From contig DNJG01000027.1 of the NCBI GenBank assembly GCA_003489165.1, forward strand, positions 10,366 through 33,536: a stretch of 23,171 bases of DNA, given 5' to 3'. This document shows, in pieces, positions 12,704-20,263 of the stretch. Position numbers and translations under genes: made by a program. Each line of letters opens with the position of its first letter. Within the stretch, counting starts at the first letter, position 1. The notes beneath the pieces are model-generated. The model had not been told where the DNA came from. It saw nothing but the letters and a program-made list of their open reading frames with translations, and did not search any database. This DNA comes from Nitrospinota bacterium (GTDB taxonomy: Bacteria; Nitrospinota; Nitrospinia; UBA9942).

Positions 12704-14965
12704 ATGGAAAAGAAAACTCCTGCCACTTTAAACTCTTCCAATAATAAGGCAACAGTTATACTTCCCATCGGCGGCATGTCCTGTGCCTCGTGTGCTGCGA
12801 GGATTGAGAGGAATTTGAAAAAATTAAACGGCGTTACAGATGCCGCTGTAAATTTCGGAACTGAAAAGGCATCTGTTGAGTATATCCCATCACTTGTTGA
12901 CCTCCAGACTGTAAAGAAAACAATAATTGATACCGGTTATACTGTTATTGAAGCAGAAGAAAAGAATCTCCTTGATATTGACAGAGAAAGAAGGGAAGGA
13001 GAACTAAGGATATTAAAGAATGAGCTTATTGAAAGTGCCTCCCTCTCTATCTTTATTGTGATAGGGAGTATGCAGATGTTTATCCCCCACTTTCCATCTA
13101 TACCACACTCACTGATGAATTCAATCCTCTTTATCTTAACTACATTTGTCCAGTTCAAATGCGGCTCGCGGTTTTATGTTGGAGCGTGGGCGGCATTAAA
13201 ACACCTCGGAACAGATATGAATGTCCTTGTGGCTGTTGGAACAACAACTGCCTATCTATATAGCGCATTTGTAACCTTCTTCCCAACAATTTTTCCAGGG
13301 GCTGAATCGGAAGTCTATTATGATACCGCCGCTGTAATAATTACGCTTATACTTCTTGGGAGATATTTGGAGCAGAGGGCAAAGGGGCGGACTTCAGAGG
13401 CAATAAAGAAACTGATGGGGCTTCAGGCAAAGAGTGCAAAGGTCATAAGAAACGGTGAAGAGATTGAAGTCCCTATAGAAACCCTGATAGCAGGTGATAT
13501 TGTTGCGGTAAGACCCGGCGAAAAGATACCTGTAGATGGTGAGATTATTGAAGGTAATGGTGCAATTGATGAGTCAATGCTTACAGGCGAGAGTATGCCT
13601 GTGGATAAGAAAATTGGAGACACTATAATAGGTGCAACAATCAACAGGGATGGTTTCATAAAATTTAGGACTACCCGAATAGGAAAAGACACTCTCCTCT
13701 CACAGATAATAAAGACAGTTGAGGAGGCACAGGGCTCAAAGGCGCCAATTCAGAGGCTTGCAGATAAGGTGGCGGGTATTTTTGTCCCTACTGTTATCGG
13801 AATTGCTGTAGCTACATTTTTTATATGGTATCTATCAGGACAGTCATTCACAATGGCAATGCTTGCATTTGTAGGCGTCCTCATAATCGCCTGCCCCTGT
13901 GCTCTGGGGCTTGCAACTCCAACAGCAATAATTGTAGGGACAGGAAAAGGTGCTGAGAATGGAATCTTGATAAAGGGTGGTGAGAGCCTTGAGACGGCAC
14001 ACAAGATAGATACAATTGTCTTTGATAAGACAGGGACACTGACAGCAGGTAAACCTTCCGTAACAGACATAATCACAAATGGGATAATTGTTCAGGATGA
14101 CCTGTTAAAACTCGCAGCATCTGCTGAAGCCGGCTCCGAGCACCCCTATGGCATAGCAATAGTCACAAAAGCACAGGAAAAGGAAATAAAACCTTATGGT
14201 ATAGAGGAGTTTAAGGTGTTTCCGGGGCATGGCATAAAGGCAAAAATAGAAGGTATGACAATTCTCATGGGAAATGAAAAAAAGATGAGTGAAGAGGGGA
14301 TTAATCTTAACGGATTTAAAGAAAAGGCGGATGAGTTATCAAGTCATGGAAAAACACCGATGTATGTAGCAATAAATAATGAGATGGCAGGAATAATTGC
14401 TGTTGCAGATACACTAAAAAAAGATTCTATTGAGGCAATCAGAGAGCTTCAGGATATGGGGCTTGAGGTAATAATGATAACGGGTGACAATATAAGGACT
14501 GCTGAGGCAATTGCAAAAGAGACAGGTATAAAGAGAGTGCTGGCGGAGGTGCTTCCACAGGATAAGGCAGAGGAGGTAAAGAGGCTTCAGAAGGAGGGAA
14601 AGGTTGTTGCAATGGTGGGCGATGGGATAAACGATGCACCTTCTCTCGCACAGGCAGATGTGGGGATTGCAATAGGTGCAGGGACTGACATAGCAATAGA
14701 ATCATCGGATATTACACTTATAAGAAATGATATGAGAGGGGTTTCTACTGCCATTCGTTTAAGCAGACAGACTATGAAAACTATAAAACAAAATCTCTTC
14801 TGGGCATTTATCTATAATATATTGGGAATACCTATAGCTGCTGGAATCTTATATCCATTCTATGGAATATTATTAAAACCCATCTTCGCCGCCGCCGCTA
14901 TGGCATTCAGCTCAGTCTCGGTGGTTACAAATTCATTGAGGTTGAAGAGATTTAAGGTTATCTGA
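12704..14965 (+). CDS. copA: Copper-exporting P1B-type ATPase
   Basis: The 753-residue inner-membrane pump exports Cu+ (or Ag+) from the cytoplasm using ATP. A single N-terminal heavy-metal domain (about 17-82) has the metal-binding CASC (Cys27, Cys30). Eight membrane helices are expected. The transmembrane metal site CPC is at 397-399, the phosphorylated aspartate D441 is in DKTGT, TGES lies in the actuator domain, SEHPYG is the P1B-specific HP motif, and GDGINDAPSLAQADVGIAIG is the hinge. Helix 7 YN (FIYNILG) and helix 8 MAFSSVS residues fit the Cu+ subgroup P1B-1. The strong AAGGAGGG ribosome binding site 8 bases before the ATG fixes the start. No CueR or CsoR regulator or copper chaperone gene is adjacent. 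It converges on rpe, with 6 bases between stops. Confidence 0.96.
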   Translation: MEKKTPATLNSSNNKATVILPIGGMSCASCAARIERNLKKLNGVTDAAVNFGTEKASVEYIPSLVDLQTVKKTIIDTGYTVIEAEEKNLLDIDRERREGELRILKNELIESASLSIFIVIGSMQMFIPHFPSIPHSLMNSILFILTTFVQFKCGSRFYVGAWAALKHLGTDMNVLVAVGTTTAYLYSAFVTFFPTIFPGAESEVYYDTAAVIITLILLGRYLEQRAKGRTSEAIKKLMGLQAKSAKVIRNGEEIEVPIETLIAGDIVAVRPGEKIPVDGEIIEGNGAIDESMLTGESMPVDKKIGDTIIGATINRDGFIKFRTTRIGKDTLLSQIIKTVEEAQGSKAPIQRLADKVAGIFVPTVIGIAVATFFIWYLSGQSFTMAMLAFVGVLIIACPCALGLATPTAIIVGTGKGAENGILIKGGESLETAHKIDTIVFDKTGTLTAGKPSVTDIITNGIIVQDDLLKLAASAEAGSEHPYGIAIVTKAQEKEIKPYGIEEFKVFPGHGIKAKIEGMTILMGNEKKMSEEGINLNGFKEKADELSSHGKTPMYVAINNEMAGIIAVADTLKKDSIEAIRELQDMGLEVIMITGDNIRTAEAIAKETGIKRVLAEVLPQDKAEEVKRLQKEGKVVAMVGDGINDAPSLAQADVGIAIGAGTDIAIESSDITLIRNDMRGVSTAIRLSRQTMKTIKQNLFWAFIYNILGIPIAAGILYPFYGILLKPIFAAAAMAFSSVSVVTNSLRLKRFKVI

Positions 14966-14971
14966 TATCTT

Positions 14972-15619
14972 CTATTTTCCCCTCAATAGATTTATCATTT
15001 TCTTATAATCCTTGCTCTTAAATACAGATGAGCCCGCAACAAGGATATTTGCCCCTGCTTTGATTACATCTACTGCATTTTCAGGTTTTATTCCTCCATC
15101 AATCTCTATATCAACCTTTAACTTTGCATCATTTATCATCCGTTTCAGTTTTTCTACTTTTTTTACAGTTGATGGGATAAACTCCTGTCCGCCGAAGCCG
15201 GGGTTTACAGACATGAGCAATACTAAATCCACCTCATCCAAAATATTATCAATGGCATTTAAAGATGTGGCAGGGTTTAAGACTACACCTGCAGTTTTTT
15301 TCTGCTCCTTTATTGCTCTGATGGTTCTCTGAAGGTGTTTGCAGACCTCAACATGAACTGTAATTATATCTGCCCCTGCTTTTATAAAATATGGTATATA
15401 GAAATCAGGGTCTTCAATCATCAAGTGGACATCAAGGGGAAGTTTTGTTGATTTTCTTACTGCCTCTACAACCATTGGCCCAATAGTGATATTCGGGACA
15501 AAGTGCCCGTCCATGACATCAACATGAATCAAGTCCGCCCCAGCCTCTTCTACTGCTTTTAATTCCTCTCCCAATCTGCTGAAATCTGCCGATAAAATTG
15601 AAGGTGCAATCTTTATCAT
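14972..15619 (-). CDS. rpe: Ribulose-phosphate 3-epimerase
   Basis: Interconverts D-ribulose 5-phosphate and D-xylulose 5-phosphate in the pentose phosphate pathway, in the cytoplasm. The 215-residue TIM barrel has the expected metal ligands His32 and Asp34 (IHVDVMDGHFVPN), His65 (LDVHLMI) and Asp174 (EIDGGI), plus the phosphate-binding segments VNPGFGGQ and VAGSSVF. A GGAGA ribosome binding site precedes the ATG. The length is usual. On the same strand as the upstream HIT-family gene but separated from it by the 15643-15838 repeat complex, so a separate promoter or a processed transcript is likely. Confidence 0.96.
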   Translation of the reverse strand: MIKIAPSILSADFSRLGEELKAVEEAGADLIHVDVMDGHFVPNITIGPMVVEAVRKSTKLPLDVHLMIEDPDFYIPYFIKAGADIITVHVEVCKHLQRTIRAIKEQKKTAGVVLNPATSLNAIDNILDEVDLVLLMSVNPGFGGQEFIPSTVKKVEKLKRMINDAKLKVDIEIDGGIKPENAVDVIKAGANILVAGSSVFKSKDYKKMINLLRGK

Positions 15620-15642
15620 AAAATCATTCTCCTAAAAAAACC

Positions 15643-15838
15643 AACCACAGAGTTCACAGAGAAAAACAAAGAAATTAACATGGACACAGATTTTCACAGA
15701 TATACACAGATTAAATATTAGTGTTTCATTTCTTAATCATTTAATTTCTGTGTTAATCTGTGTCCATCTGTGGTTTCATTAAATTTATTGTCCTTTTCTT
15801 CCTCTCTGTGTCTCAGTGTCTCAGTGTCTCAGTGGTTA
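15643..15838. repeat. CACAGA/TCTGTG inverted repeat complex with 8-bp tandem units
   Basis: The complex opens with ACCACAGAGTTCACAGAGA and closes with CTCAGTGGTT. Inside it, ATGGACACAGATT (15680-15692) is exactly inverted as AATCTGTGTCCAT (15755-15767), and ACACAGATTAA (15704-15714) pairs with TTAATCTGTGT nearby. Four 8-base units of the form TCTCWGTG lie in tandem at 15803-15834, the last three identical (TCTCAGTG). It fills nearly the whole gap between hinT and rpe and could form a long cruciform or RNA hairpin. No ORF is present. Confidence 0.85.
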
Positions 15839-15849
15839 AATTTATTTTT

Positions 15850-16194
15850 TTAACCCGGCGGCCATTTCATCTTTCTTCCGCCAAGGAGATGAAAATGTAT
15901 ATGGAATACCTCCTGCCCTGAATCCCTGTTGCAATTTACCACAAGCCTGAAGCCTGATTCTGCAATCCCCTTTTCCTTAGCCAATTTATTGGCAGCCATA
16001 AAAATAGAGCCAATCAGTTCTTTATCCTGTCCTGTGGCATCAAGGGATTTTTCAATATGTTTTTTGGGGACTATGAGGACATGAACAGGAGCCTGCGGAT
16101 TTATGTCCTCAAAGGCAAAAATATCTTTATCCTCATAAACCTTTTTTGATAGTATCTCGCCTTTGATTATCTTACAAAAGATACAGTCACCCAT
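15850..16194 (-). CDS. hinT: Histidine-triad (HIT/HinT) nucleotide-binding protein
   Basis: The 114-residue cytoplasmic protein of the HIT superfamily probably hydrolyses purine nucleoside phosphoramidates such as AMP-lysine. The histidine triad HIHFHLL lies at residues 98-104. CIFCKIIKGEI at the start contains the Cys4/Cys7 pair often seen in zinc-binding HinT members. FEDINPQAPVHVLIVPKKHI is the conserved body. A longer open frame reaches upstream to 16317, but GGAGG lies 7 bases before the ATG at 16194 and this start matches the family. The upstream gene DoxX is divergent. Downstream lies the repeat complex and then rpe. Confidence 0.93.
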   Translation of the reverse strand: MGDCIFCKIIKGEILSKKVYEDKDIFAFEDINPQAPVHVLIVPKKHIEKSLDATGQDKELIGSIFMAANKLAKEKGIAESGFRLVVNCNRDSGQEVFHIHFHLLGGRKMKWPPG

Positions 16195-16310
16195 ATTCAT
16201 TCCTCCATAAAATGTTACAAAAATCAGGAATATAGTAACAAACAAATCCTGTATTTCAAAACAAAAAATCAAATAATCATTTTTCTCCCATTTTTTTCCC
16301 TGTTTTTCCC

Positions 16311-16339
16311 TTGACATTAGTTTTTACGAATTTTATACT
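16311..16339 (+). promoter_or_regulatory. Near-consensus sigma-70 promoter of the DoxX gene
   Basis: TTGACA (16311-16316), 17-base spacer, TATACT (16334-16339). Transcription would start near 16346, leaving a leader of about 58 bases before the DoxX start codon. It is among the closest consensus matches in the window and suggests strong expression. Confidence 0.85.
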
Positions 16340-16403
16340 TTACACCATAAAGAAAGTTTCATTCCTATTCGTTTTCAAAAAGGATTAGTTTAGGAGAATT
16401 ATT

Positions 16404-16823
16404 ATGTTCAACATTATACAGAGTAACTTCCAAAGTGTTACATTAAACTTACTGCGCATTGTGAGTGGTTTTCTCTTTATGCCGCACGGGGCACAGAAAC
16501 TATTTGGTTTATTCGGCGGATTTGGCGGCAAACCAGGTGCAACAGCACCTCTCTTTTCATTAATGGGGCTCGCTGGTATATTAGAGTTTTTCGGTGGTTT
16601 AGCGATATTATTTGGGGTCTTCACCAGACCAGTCGCCTTTATTCTATCAGGACAAATGGCAGTTGCTTACTTCATGGCACATATCCCCATGGGATTCTGG
16701 CCACTCCTGAACCGTGGGGAATTAGCTGCATTATACTCTTTTATCTTTTTATTTCTGGCGGCGGCCGGTGGAGGAAACTTCAGTATTGATGAGCTAATTA
16801 AAAAGAAAAGGGATAGTCTATAA
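16404..16823 (+). CDS. DoxX-family integral membrane protein
   Basis: The 139-residue protein has four predicted helices, at about residues 14-30, 50-68, 72-92 and 104-122. The DoxX-type stretch LLRIVSGFLFMPHGAQKLFG is followed by a glycine-rich turn (GGFGGKPG) and LAGILEFFGGLAILFG. The C-terminus is a short basic cytoplasmic tail (KKKRD). DoxX relatives are membrane partners of oxidoreductases, implicated in thiosulfate:quinone oxidoreductase in archaea and in thiol-stress complexes in actinobacteria. The role of this family member is not known. The AGGAG ribosome binding site lies 8 bases before the ATG, and the promoter at 16311-16339 precedes it. It appears to be a single-gene unit, convergent with alaC with a 47-base gap that holds no obvious terminator. 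Confidence 0.88.
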   Translation: MFNIIQSNFQSVTLNLLRIVSGFLFMPHGAQKLFGLFGGFGGKPGATAPLFSLMGLAGILEFFGGLAILFGVFTRPVAFILSGQMAVAYFMAHIPMGFWPLLNRGELAALYSFIFLFLAAAGGGNFSIDELIKKKRDSL

Positions 16824-16870
16824 AAGAAGATTTTATAATTCTCTACACTGAAATCATATTTATCACACCA

Positions 16871-18037
16871 TTACAATATTCCCTTTATACCTCTTACAGC
16901 CTGCCTTGTCCTCTGCTCATTCTCAACGAGTGCAAATCTGACAAATTCATCTCCCCCTTCGCCAAATCCAATTCCAGCAGAGACGGCAACCTTTGCCTTA
17001 TCCAATAAAAGTTTTGCAAATTCAATGGAGCCAATCTTTTTATACTGCTCAGGAATTTCTGCCCATACAAACATTGTTGCCTTTGGCTTCTCAATCTTCC
17101 AGCCAATTCGGTCAAGACCATCCACAAGGACATCCCTCCGAGATTTGTAGATGTTAGCTATCTCTTTAACACAATCCTGAGGACCATTCAATGCAATAAT
17201 AGCAGCAATCTGAATCGGCTGGAACATCCCATAATCCAGATAACCCTTCAGCTTTTGCAGGGCTTTGATTATTTCAGTATTCCCTACACAAAATCCTACC
17301 CGCCATCCGGGCATATTGTAACTCTTTGAAAGTGTGAAAAACTCAACACCTACCTCCTTTGCGCCGGGAACCTGCATCATACTCGGTGCCTTATAGCCGT
17401 CAAAGACAATATCCGCATAGGCAAGGTCATGAATCACTATAACATCATGCTCCTTTGCAAAGGCAACAACCTTTTCAAAAAATGGCAGTTCAACACAGGC
17501 AGTCGTAGGATTATGCGGAAAACTTATTACAATTGCCTTCGGCTTGGGCCAGAGCCTTTTAAATGTATTTGTCAGTTCCTCAAAAAAATCATTATTCTTT
17601 TTTAAGGGAACAGTAACCACATCGGCACCTGCAATGATAAATGCGTATGTATGAATTGCATAGGTTGGTGAAGGAACCAATACTGTATCGCCGGGACCAG
17701 ATATAGCCAGTGCAAGATGAGATAAACCTTCTTTTGAACCTATAGTAACAATTGCCTCAGTCTCTGAGTCCAAAACCACATTATAATTTCTTTTATACCA
17801 GTCAGTGATTGCGAGCCTTAATTTCTTTATACCCCTTGATGCAGAATACCTGTGATTCTGGGGTTTATAAGAAGCCTCTATCAGCTTTTCTACTATATGT
17901 GGAGGCGTAGGCTGGTCAGGATTCCCCATACCAAAGTCAATAATATCATCCCCCCTCTGCCTCGCCTTCATTTTAAGGTCAGTAACTACACTGAGGATAT
18001 ATGGCGGTAATCTTTCTATTCTTTGAAATTTGTGCAT
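16871..18037 (-). CDS. alaC: Alanine aminotransferase AlaC (fold-type I PLP enzyme)
   Basis: The 388-residue protein closely follows E. coli AlaC along its length: RIERLPPYILSVVTDLK at the start, DFGMGNPDQPTPPHIVEKL, SASRGIKKLR, VTIGSKEGLSHL, NPTTACVELPFFEKVV, HDLAYADIVFDG and the PLP-lysine K238 in FFTLSKSYNMPGWRVGF. It is predicted to make alanine from pyruvate and glutamate in the cytoplasm. Related class I aminotransferases such as LL-diaminopimelate aminotransferase share the fold, but the AlaC-specific stretches favour this call. The ATG has no clear Shine-Dalgarno sequence. It lies 44 bases after lipA on the same strand, so the two may be co-transcribed. Confidence 0.9.
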   Translation of the reverse strand: MHKFQRIERLPPYILSVVTDLKMKARQRGDDIIDFGMGNPDQPTPPHIVEKLIEASYKPQNHRYSASRGIKKLRLAITDWYKRNYNVVLDSETEAIVTIGSKEGLSHLALAISGPGDTVLVPSPTYAIHTYAFIIAGADVVTVPLKKNNDFFEELTNTFKRLWPKPKAIVISFPHNPTTACVELPFFEKVVAFAKEHDVIVIHDLAYADIVFDGYKAPSMMQVPGAKEVGVEFFTLSKSYNMPGWRVGFCVGNTEIIKALQKLKGYLDYGMFQPIQIAAIIALNGPQDCVKEIANIYKSRRDVLVDGLDRIGWKIEKPKATMFVWAEIPEQYKKIGSIEFAKLLLDKAKVAVSAGIGFGEGGDEFVRFALVENEQRTRQAVRGIKGIL

Positions 18038-18081
18038 AAATTTAGGGCAAATTCTAAATCCAAAAGTTTTAAATTTTGAAA

Positions 18082-18936
18082 TTAGAATTTATTATTAATC
18101 ATCCTTGCATTATATGAGCTTCTGACAAATGGACCCGATTCCACTTGTTTAAAGCCCATCTTCACACCTTCCTGTTTATAAAACTCAAAAATCTCTGGTT
18201 CAACATATTCTATCACAGGCAGATTATTTTTTGTTGGCATTAAATACTGCCCGATAGTCAACACATCACATCCTGCATTTCTCAGGTCTTTCATAACACC
18301 AATCACCTCATCCTTCTCCTCACCAAGTCCTACCATAATACCTGACTTCGTAATAATAGCAGGATAAAAATATTTAACTAACTTGAGAAGTTCTAAAGAC
18401 CTTCTATAATCAGCCTGAGGTCTCACTTTTTTATAAAGTCTTGGAACTGTCTCAATGTTATGATTATAAATCTCAGGCTTTTTTTCGGCAACCCTCCTGA
18501 TTGATTCTACAGAACCAGAAAAATCAGGTGTCAATACCTCAACCGTAATACCATTATTAAGCCTTCTAACCTCATTAATAGTCCTTACAAACTGCCATGA
18601 ACCTTTATCGGGCAGGTCATCCCTCGTGACAGATGTTATAACTACATGCCTCAAAGATAGTTTTGCTGATACCTCAGCAATCTTTACAGGCTCGTCATCT
18701 GAAGGCTGCAGCGGATACCCTTTTCCTACTGAACAAAACCCGCACCTCCTTGTGCAGACATCTCCAAGTATCATAAAAGTAGCGGTGGGTTTTGAAAAAC
18801 ACTCTGCTATATTTGGACACCTCGCAGATTCACATACAGTATTTAATCCCTTCTCTCTCAAAATACTCTTAACTGTATGAAGCTTGCTATTATCTCTACT
18901 CTTTTTTATTAGCCACTGAGGCAATCTGCTTATCAT
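18082..18936 (-). CDS. lipA: Lipoyl synthase
   Basis: Radical SAM enzyme that inserts two sulfurs into octanoyl chains on lipoyl domains of 2-oxoacid dehydrogenases or GcvH. The 284-residue protein shows both clusters: auxiliary cluster CX4CX5C (Cys35, Cys40, Cys46 in CESARCPNIAEC) and radical SAM CX3CX2C (Cys61, Cys65, Cys68 in CTRRCGFC). The C-terminal RSSYNA motif provides the serine ligand of the auxiliary cluster. HNIETVPRLYKKVRP and GIMVGLGEEKDEV are typical LipA segments. No lipB or lplA is adjacent. The start has no Shine-Dalgarno sequence: the T-tract of a terminator hairpin ends 5 bases ahead of the ATG, so how lipA is transcribed and translated is unclear. Confidence 0.95.
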   Translation of the reverse strand: MISRLPQWLIKKSRDNSKLHTVKSILREKGLNTVCESARCPNIAECFSKPTATFMILGDVCTRRCGFCSVGKGYPLQPSDDEPVKIAEVSAKLSLRHVVITSVTRDDLPDKGSWQFVRTINEVRRLNNGITVEVLTPDFSGSVESIRRVAEKKPEIYNHNIETVPRLYKKVRPQADYRRSLELLKLVKYFYPAIITKSGIMVGLGEEKDEVIGVMKDLRNAGCDVLTIGQYLMPTKNNLPVIEYVEPEIFEFYKQEGVKMGFKQVESGPFVRSSYNARMINNKF

Positions 18937-18940
18937 AATT

Positions 18941-18969
18941 CAAAAACAAAAAGCGACCTTTAAGTCGCT
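18941..18969 (-). terminator. Rho-independent terminator after queD, abutting lipA
   Basis: On the minus strand AGCGAC-TTAAAG-GTCGCT forms a 6-bp stem, followed by TTTTTGTTTTTG. It lies 34 bases beyond the queD stop and its T-run ends about 5 bases before the lipA ATG. It would end queD transcripts, or act as an attenuator for lipA. Confidence 0.8.
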
Positions 18970-19002
18970 ATCATAAAAACTACTTTTTACTATTCCTTTT
19001 AC

Positions 19003-19374
19003 CTATTCACTATAAGAAGCACAATAGTTATCTGTTTCCCATACTGAGACCTTACTTACCTTTACATCCAACAATTTTAAAACATCATTCAATCTTTGAT
19101 ACAACCATCGGGCTATATTTTCTGATGATGGATTTATCTTATCAAATGGAGGAATCTGATTAAGATTTTTATGGTCTAATAAGGAAAGCATTTCATTGGT
19201 TTTATTTTTTATAATTTTAAAATCAAGGGCTATGCCAATATCATTCAACTTATCCGCTTTAACAAAAACCTCTACCTTCCAGTTATGACCATGAAGATTC
19301 TCACAAGCCCCCTCATAACCATTTAACTGATGTGCCGCCGCAAATGATGTCTTCACACTCAACTCATATCCCAT
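19003..19374 (-). CDS. queD: 6-carboxy-5,6,7,8-tetrahydropterin synthase
   Basis: QueD converts dihydroneopterin triphosphate to 6-carboxytetrahydropterin, the second step towards queuosine and other 7-deazaguanines. The 123-residue protein has the zinc histidines His15 (FAAAHQL), His28 and His30 (LHGHNW) and the catalytic Cys24 (GACENLHGH), which separates QueD from eukaryotic PTPS-type proteins. LDHKNLN and VSVWET carry the downstream catalytic His and the substrate-binding Glu. No queC, queE or queF gene is adjacent. The ATG follows TACAAT directly after six T residues, so the transcript is probably leaderless; no ribosome binding site is present. Confidence 0.92.
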   Translation of the reverse strand: MGYELSVKTSFAAAHQLNGYEGACENLHGHNWKVEVFVKADKLNDIGIALDFKIIKNKTNEMLSLLDHKNLNQIPPFDKINPSSENIARWLYQRLNDVLKLLDVKVSKVSVWETDNYCASYSE

Positions 19375-19380
19375 AAAAAA

Positions 19381-19409
19381 ATTGTAATAGAAAGAGAGAG
19401 CATTGTCAA
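19381..19409 (-). promoter_or_regulatory. queD promoter, leaderless geometry
   Basis: Minus strand: TTGACA (19409-19404), 17-base spacer, TACAAT (19386-19381), then TTTTTT and the ATG at 19374. The usual start point, 6-8 bases beyond the -10, falls at the A of the start codon. Confidence 0.8.
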
Positions 19410-19431
19410 TTTAACAAACATTTAACAAACA
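19410..19431. repeat. Two perfect 11-bp tandem repeats between divergent -35 boxes
   Basis: TTTAACAAACA occurs twice in direct tandem (19410-19420 and 19421-19431). The left copy touches the -35 box of queD and the right copy ends one base before the -35 of the opposite promoter. The placement suits a regulator binding site acting on both, though no regulator gene is adjacent. Confidence 0.6.
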
Positions 19432-19432
19432 A

Positions 19433-19461
19433 TTGACATAGATCTGCTCTGAATGTATTCT
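19433..19461 (+). promoter_or_regulatory. Possible promoter for the metallo-hydrolase/xerD operon
   Basis: TTGACA (19433-19438), 17-base spacer, TATTCT (19456-19461). It reads toward the metallo-hydrolase gene at 19634 with a leader of about 165 bases, which contains the hairpin repeat at 19530-19618. The -10 matches four of six consensus bases. Confidence 0.55.
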
Positions 19462-19529
19462 TATGAAACATCCAATCGTATCAATTATTATTTATGATAT
19501 CATTGGTTCGAAGATTCAAAGAAATTATA

Positions 19530-19618
19530 GAACACGAATTTCACTAATATACAAATAGCACGAATGAATACTGAATTTATTTATTTGTGTAATTCGTCAA
19601 TTCGTGTTATTCGTGTTC
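19530..19618. repeat. GAACACGAAT/ATTCGTGTTC inverted repeat
   Basis: GAACACGAAT (19530-19539) is exactly inverted as ATTCGTGTTC (19609-19618). Further CACGAAT and AATTCGT units between them make the arms longer but imperfect. It fills the leader ahead of the metallo-hydrolase gene, stopping 5 bases before its ribosome binding site. Confidence 0.8.
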
Positions 19619-19633
19619 AATTTTAGGAAAAAA

Positions 19634-20263
19634 ATGAACACAATACTTGAAACAATAACTGTAGGCGCATTGGATGTGAATTGCTATATCATGGGTTGTA
19701 AAATCCACAAGAAGGCTGTTGTTATTGACCCCGGTGACAACTCAAGGACAATCCTTGATTTTACAAAGAAAAACAGTCTTGAATTGACCTATATTATCAA
19801 TACCCATGCACATGCAGACCATGTAGGTGCGAATGGAAAGATAAAAGAGTCATTAGGTATTCCAATACTTATACACAAAGGGGATTCAGATTTTTTAATA
19901 TCCGAGGCAAATAAAGAGATGGCTCACTTTTACGGAGTCAATCCCTCACCAAAGGCGGATAGGTTGCTCAACGATGGAGATGTAATAGATATATGCCCTG
20001 ATATAAGTTTAAAGGTTATTCATACACCGGGACATTCCCCGGGTGGAATATGCCTCCACTACAATGACTTTCTATTTACCGGTGATACACTGTTTGCCAA
20101 TTCAATTGGAAGGAGTGACCTGCATGGCGGTTCACATAATGACCTTATCAATTCAATAAAAACAAAATTGACAATATTAAATGATAAAATAAAGGTGTTT
20201 CCGGGTCACGGTCCACCTTCTACAATAGGGGAAGAAAAACAATATAATCCGTTTCTTATATGA
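19634..20263 (+). CDS. Metallo-beta-lactamase-fold hydrolase (glyoxalase II-like)
   Basis: The 209-residue soluble protein has the binuclear metal motif THAHADHVG (His58, His60, Asp62, His63), then HTPGHSPGGICLH, FTGDTLFANSIGRSD and the final VFPGHGPPSTIGEE. This fits the YcbL/GloB-like branch, which hydrolyses thioesters such as S-lactoylglutathione or related small substrates. The true substrate is unknown. An in-frame GTG at 19604 would add 10 residues encoded by the repeat. The ATG at 19634, with AGGA 6 bases ahead, is the better start. Its stop overlaps the xerD start by 4 bases (ATGA), so both are translated from one mRNA. Confidence 0.9.
   Translation: MNTILETITVGALDVNCYIMGCKIHKKAVVIDPGDNSRTILDFTKKNSLELTYIINTHAHADHVGANGKIKESLGIPILIHKGDSDFLISEANKEMAHFYGVNPSPKADRLLNDGDVIDICPDISLKVIHTPGHSPGGICLHYNDFLFTGDTLFANSIGRSDLHGGSHNDLINSIKTKLTILNDKIKVFPGHGPPSTIGEEKQYNPFLI

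Noticed and set aside
16195..16317. N-terminal extension of the HinT-like protein
   Set aside because: Not conserved in the family, and GGAGG is placed for the ATG at 16194.
19463..19558. Short frame beginning ATGAAACATCC just after the plus-strand promoter
   Set aside because: It has no ribosome binding site, its sequence is not protein-like and it runs into the repeat; more likely leader sequence.
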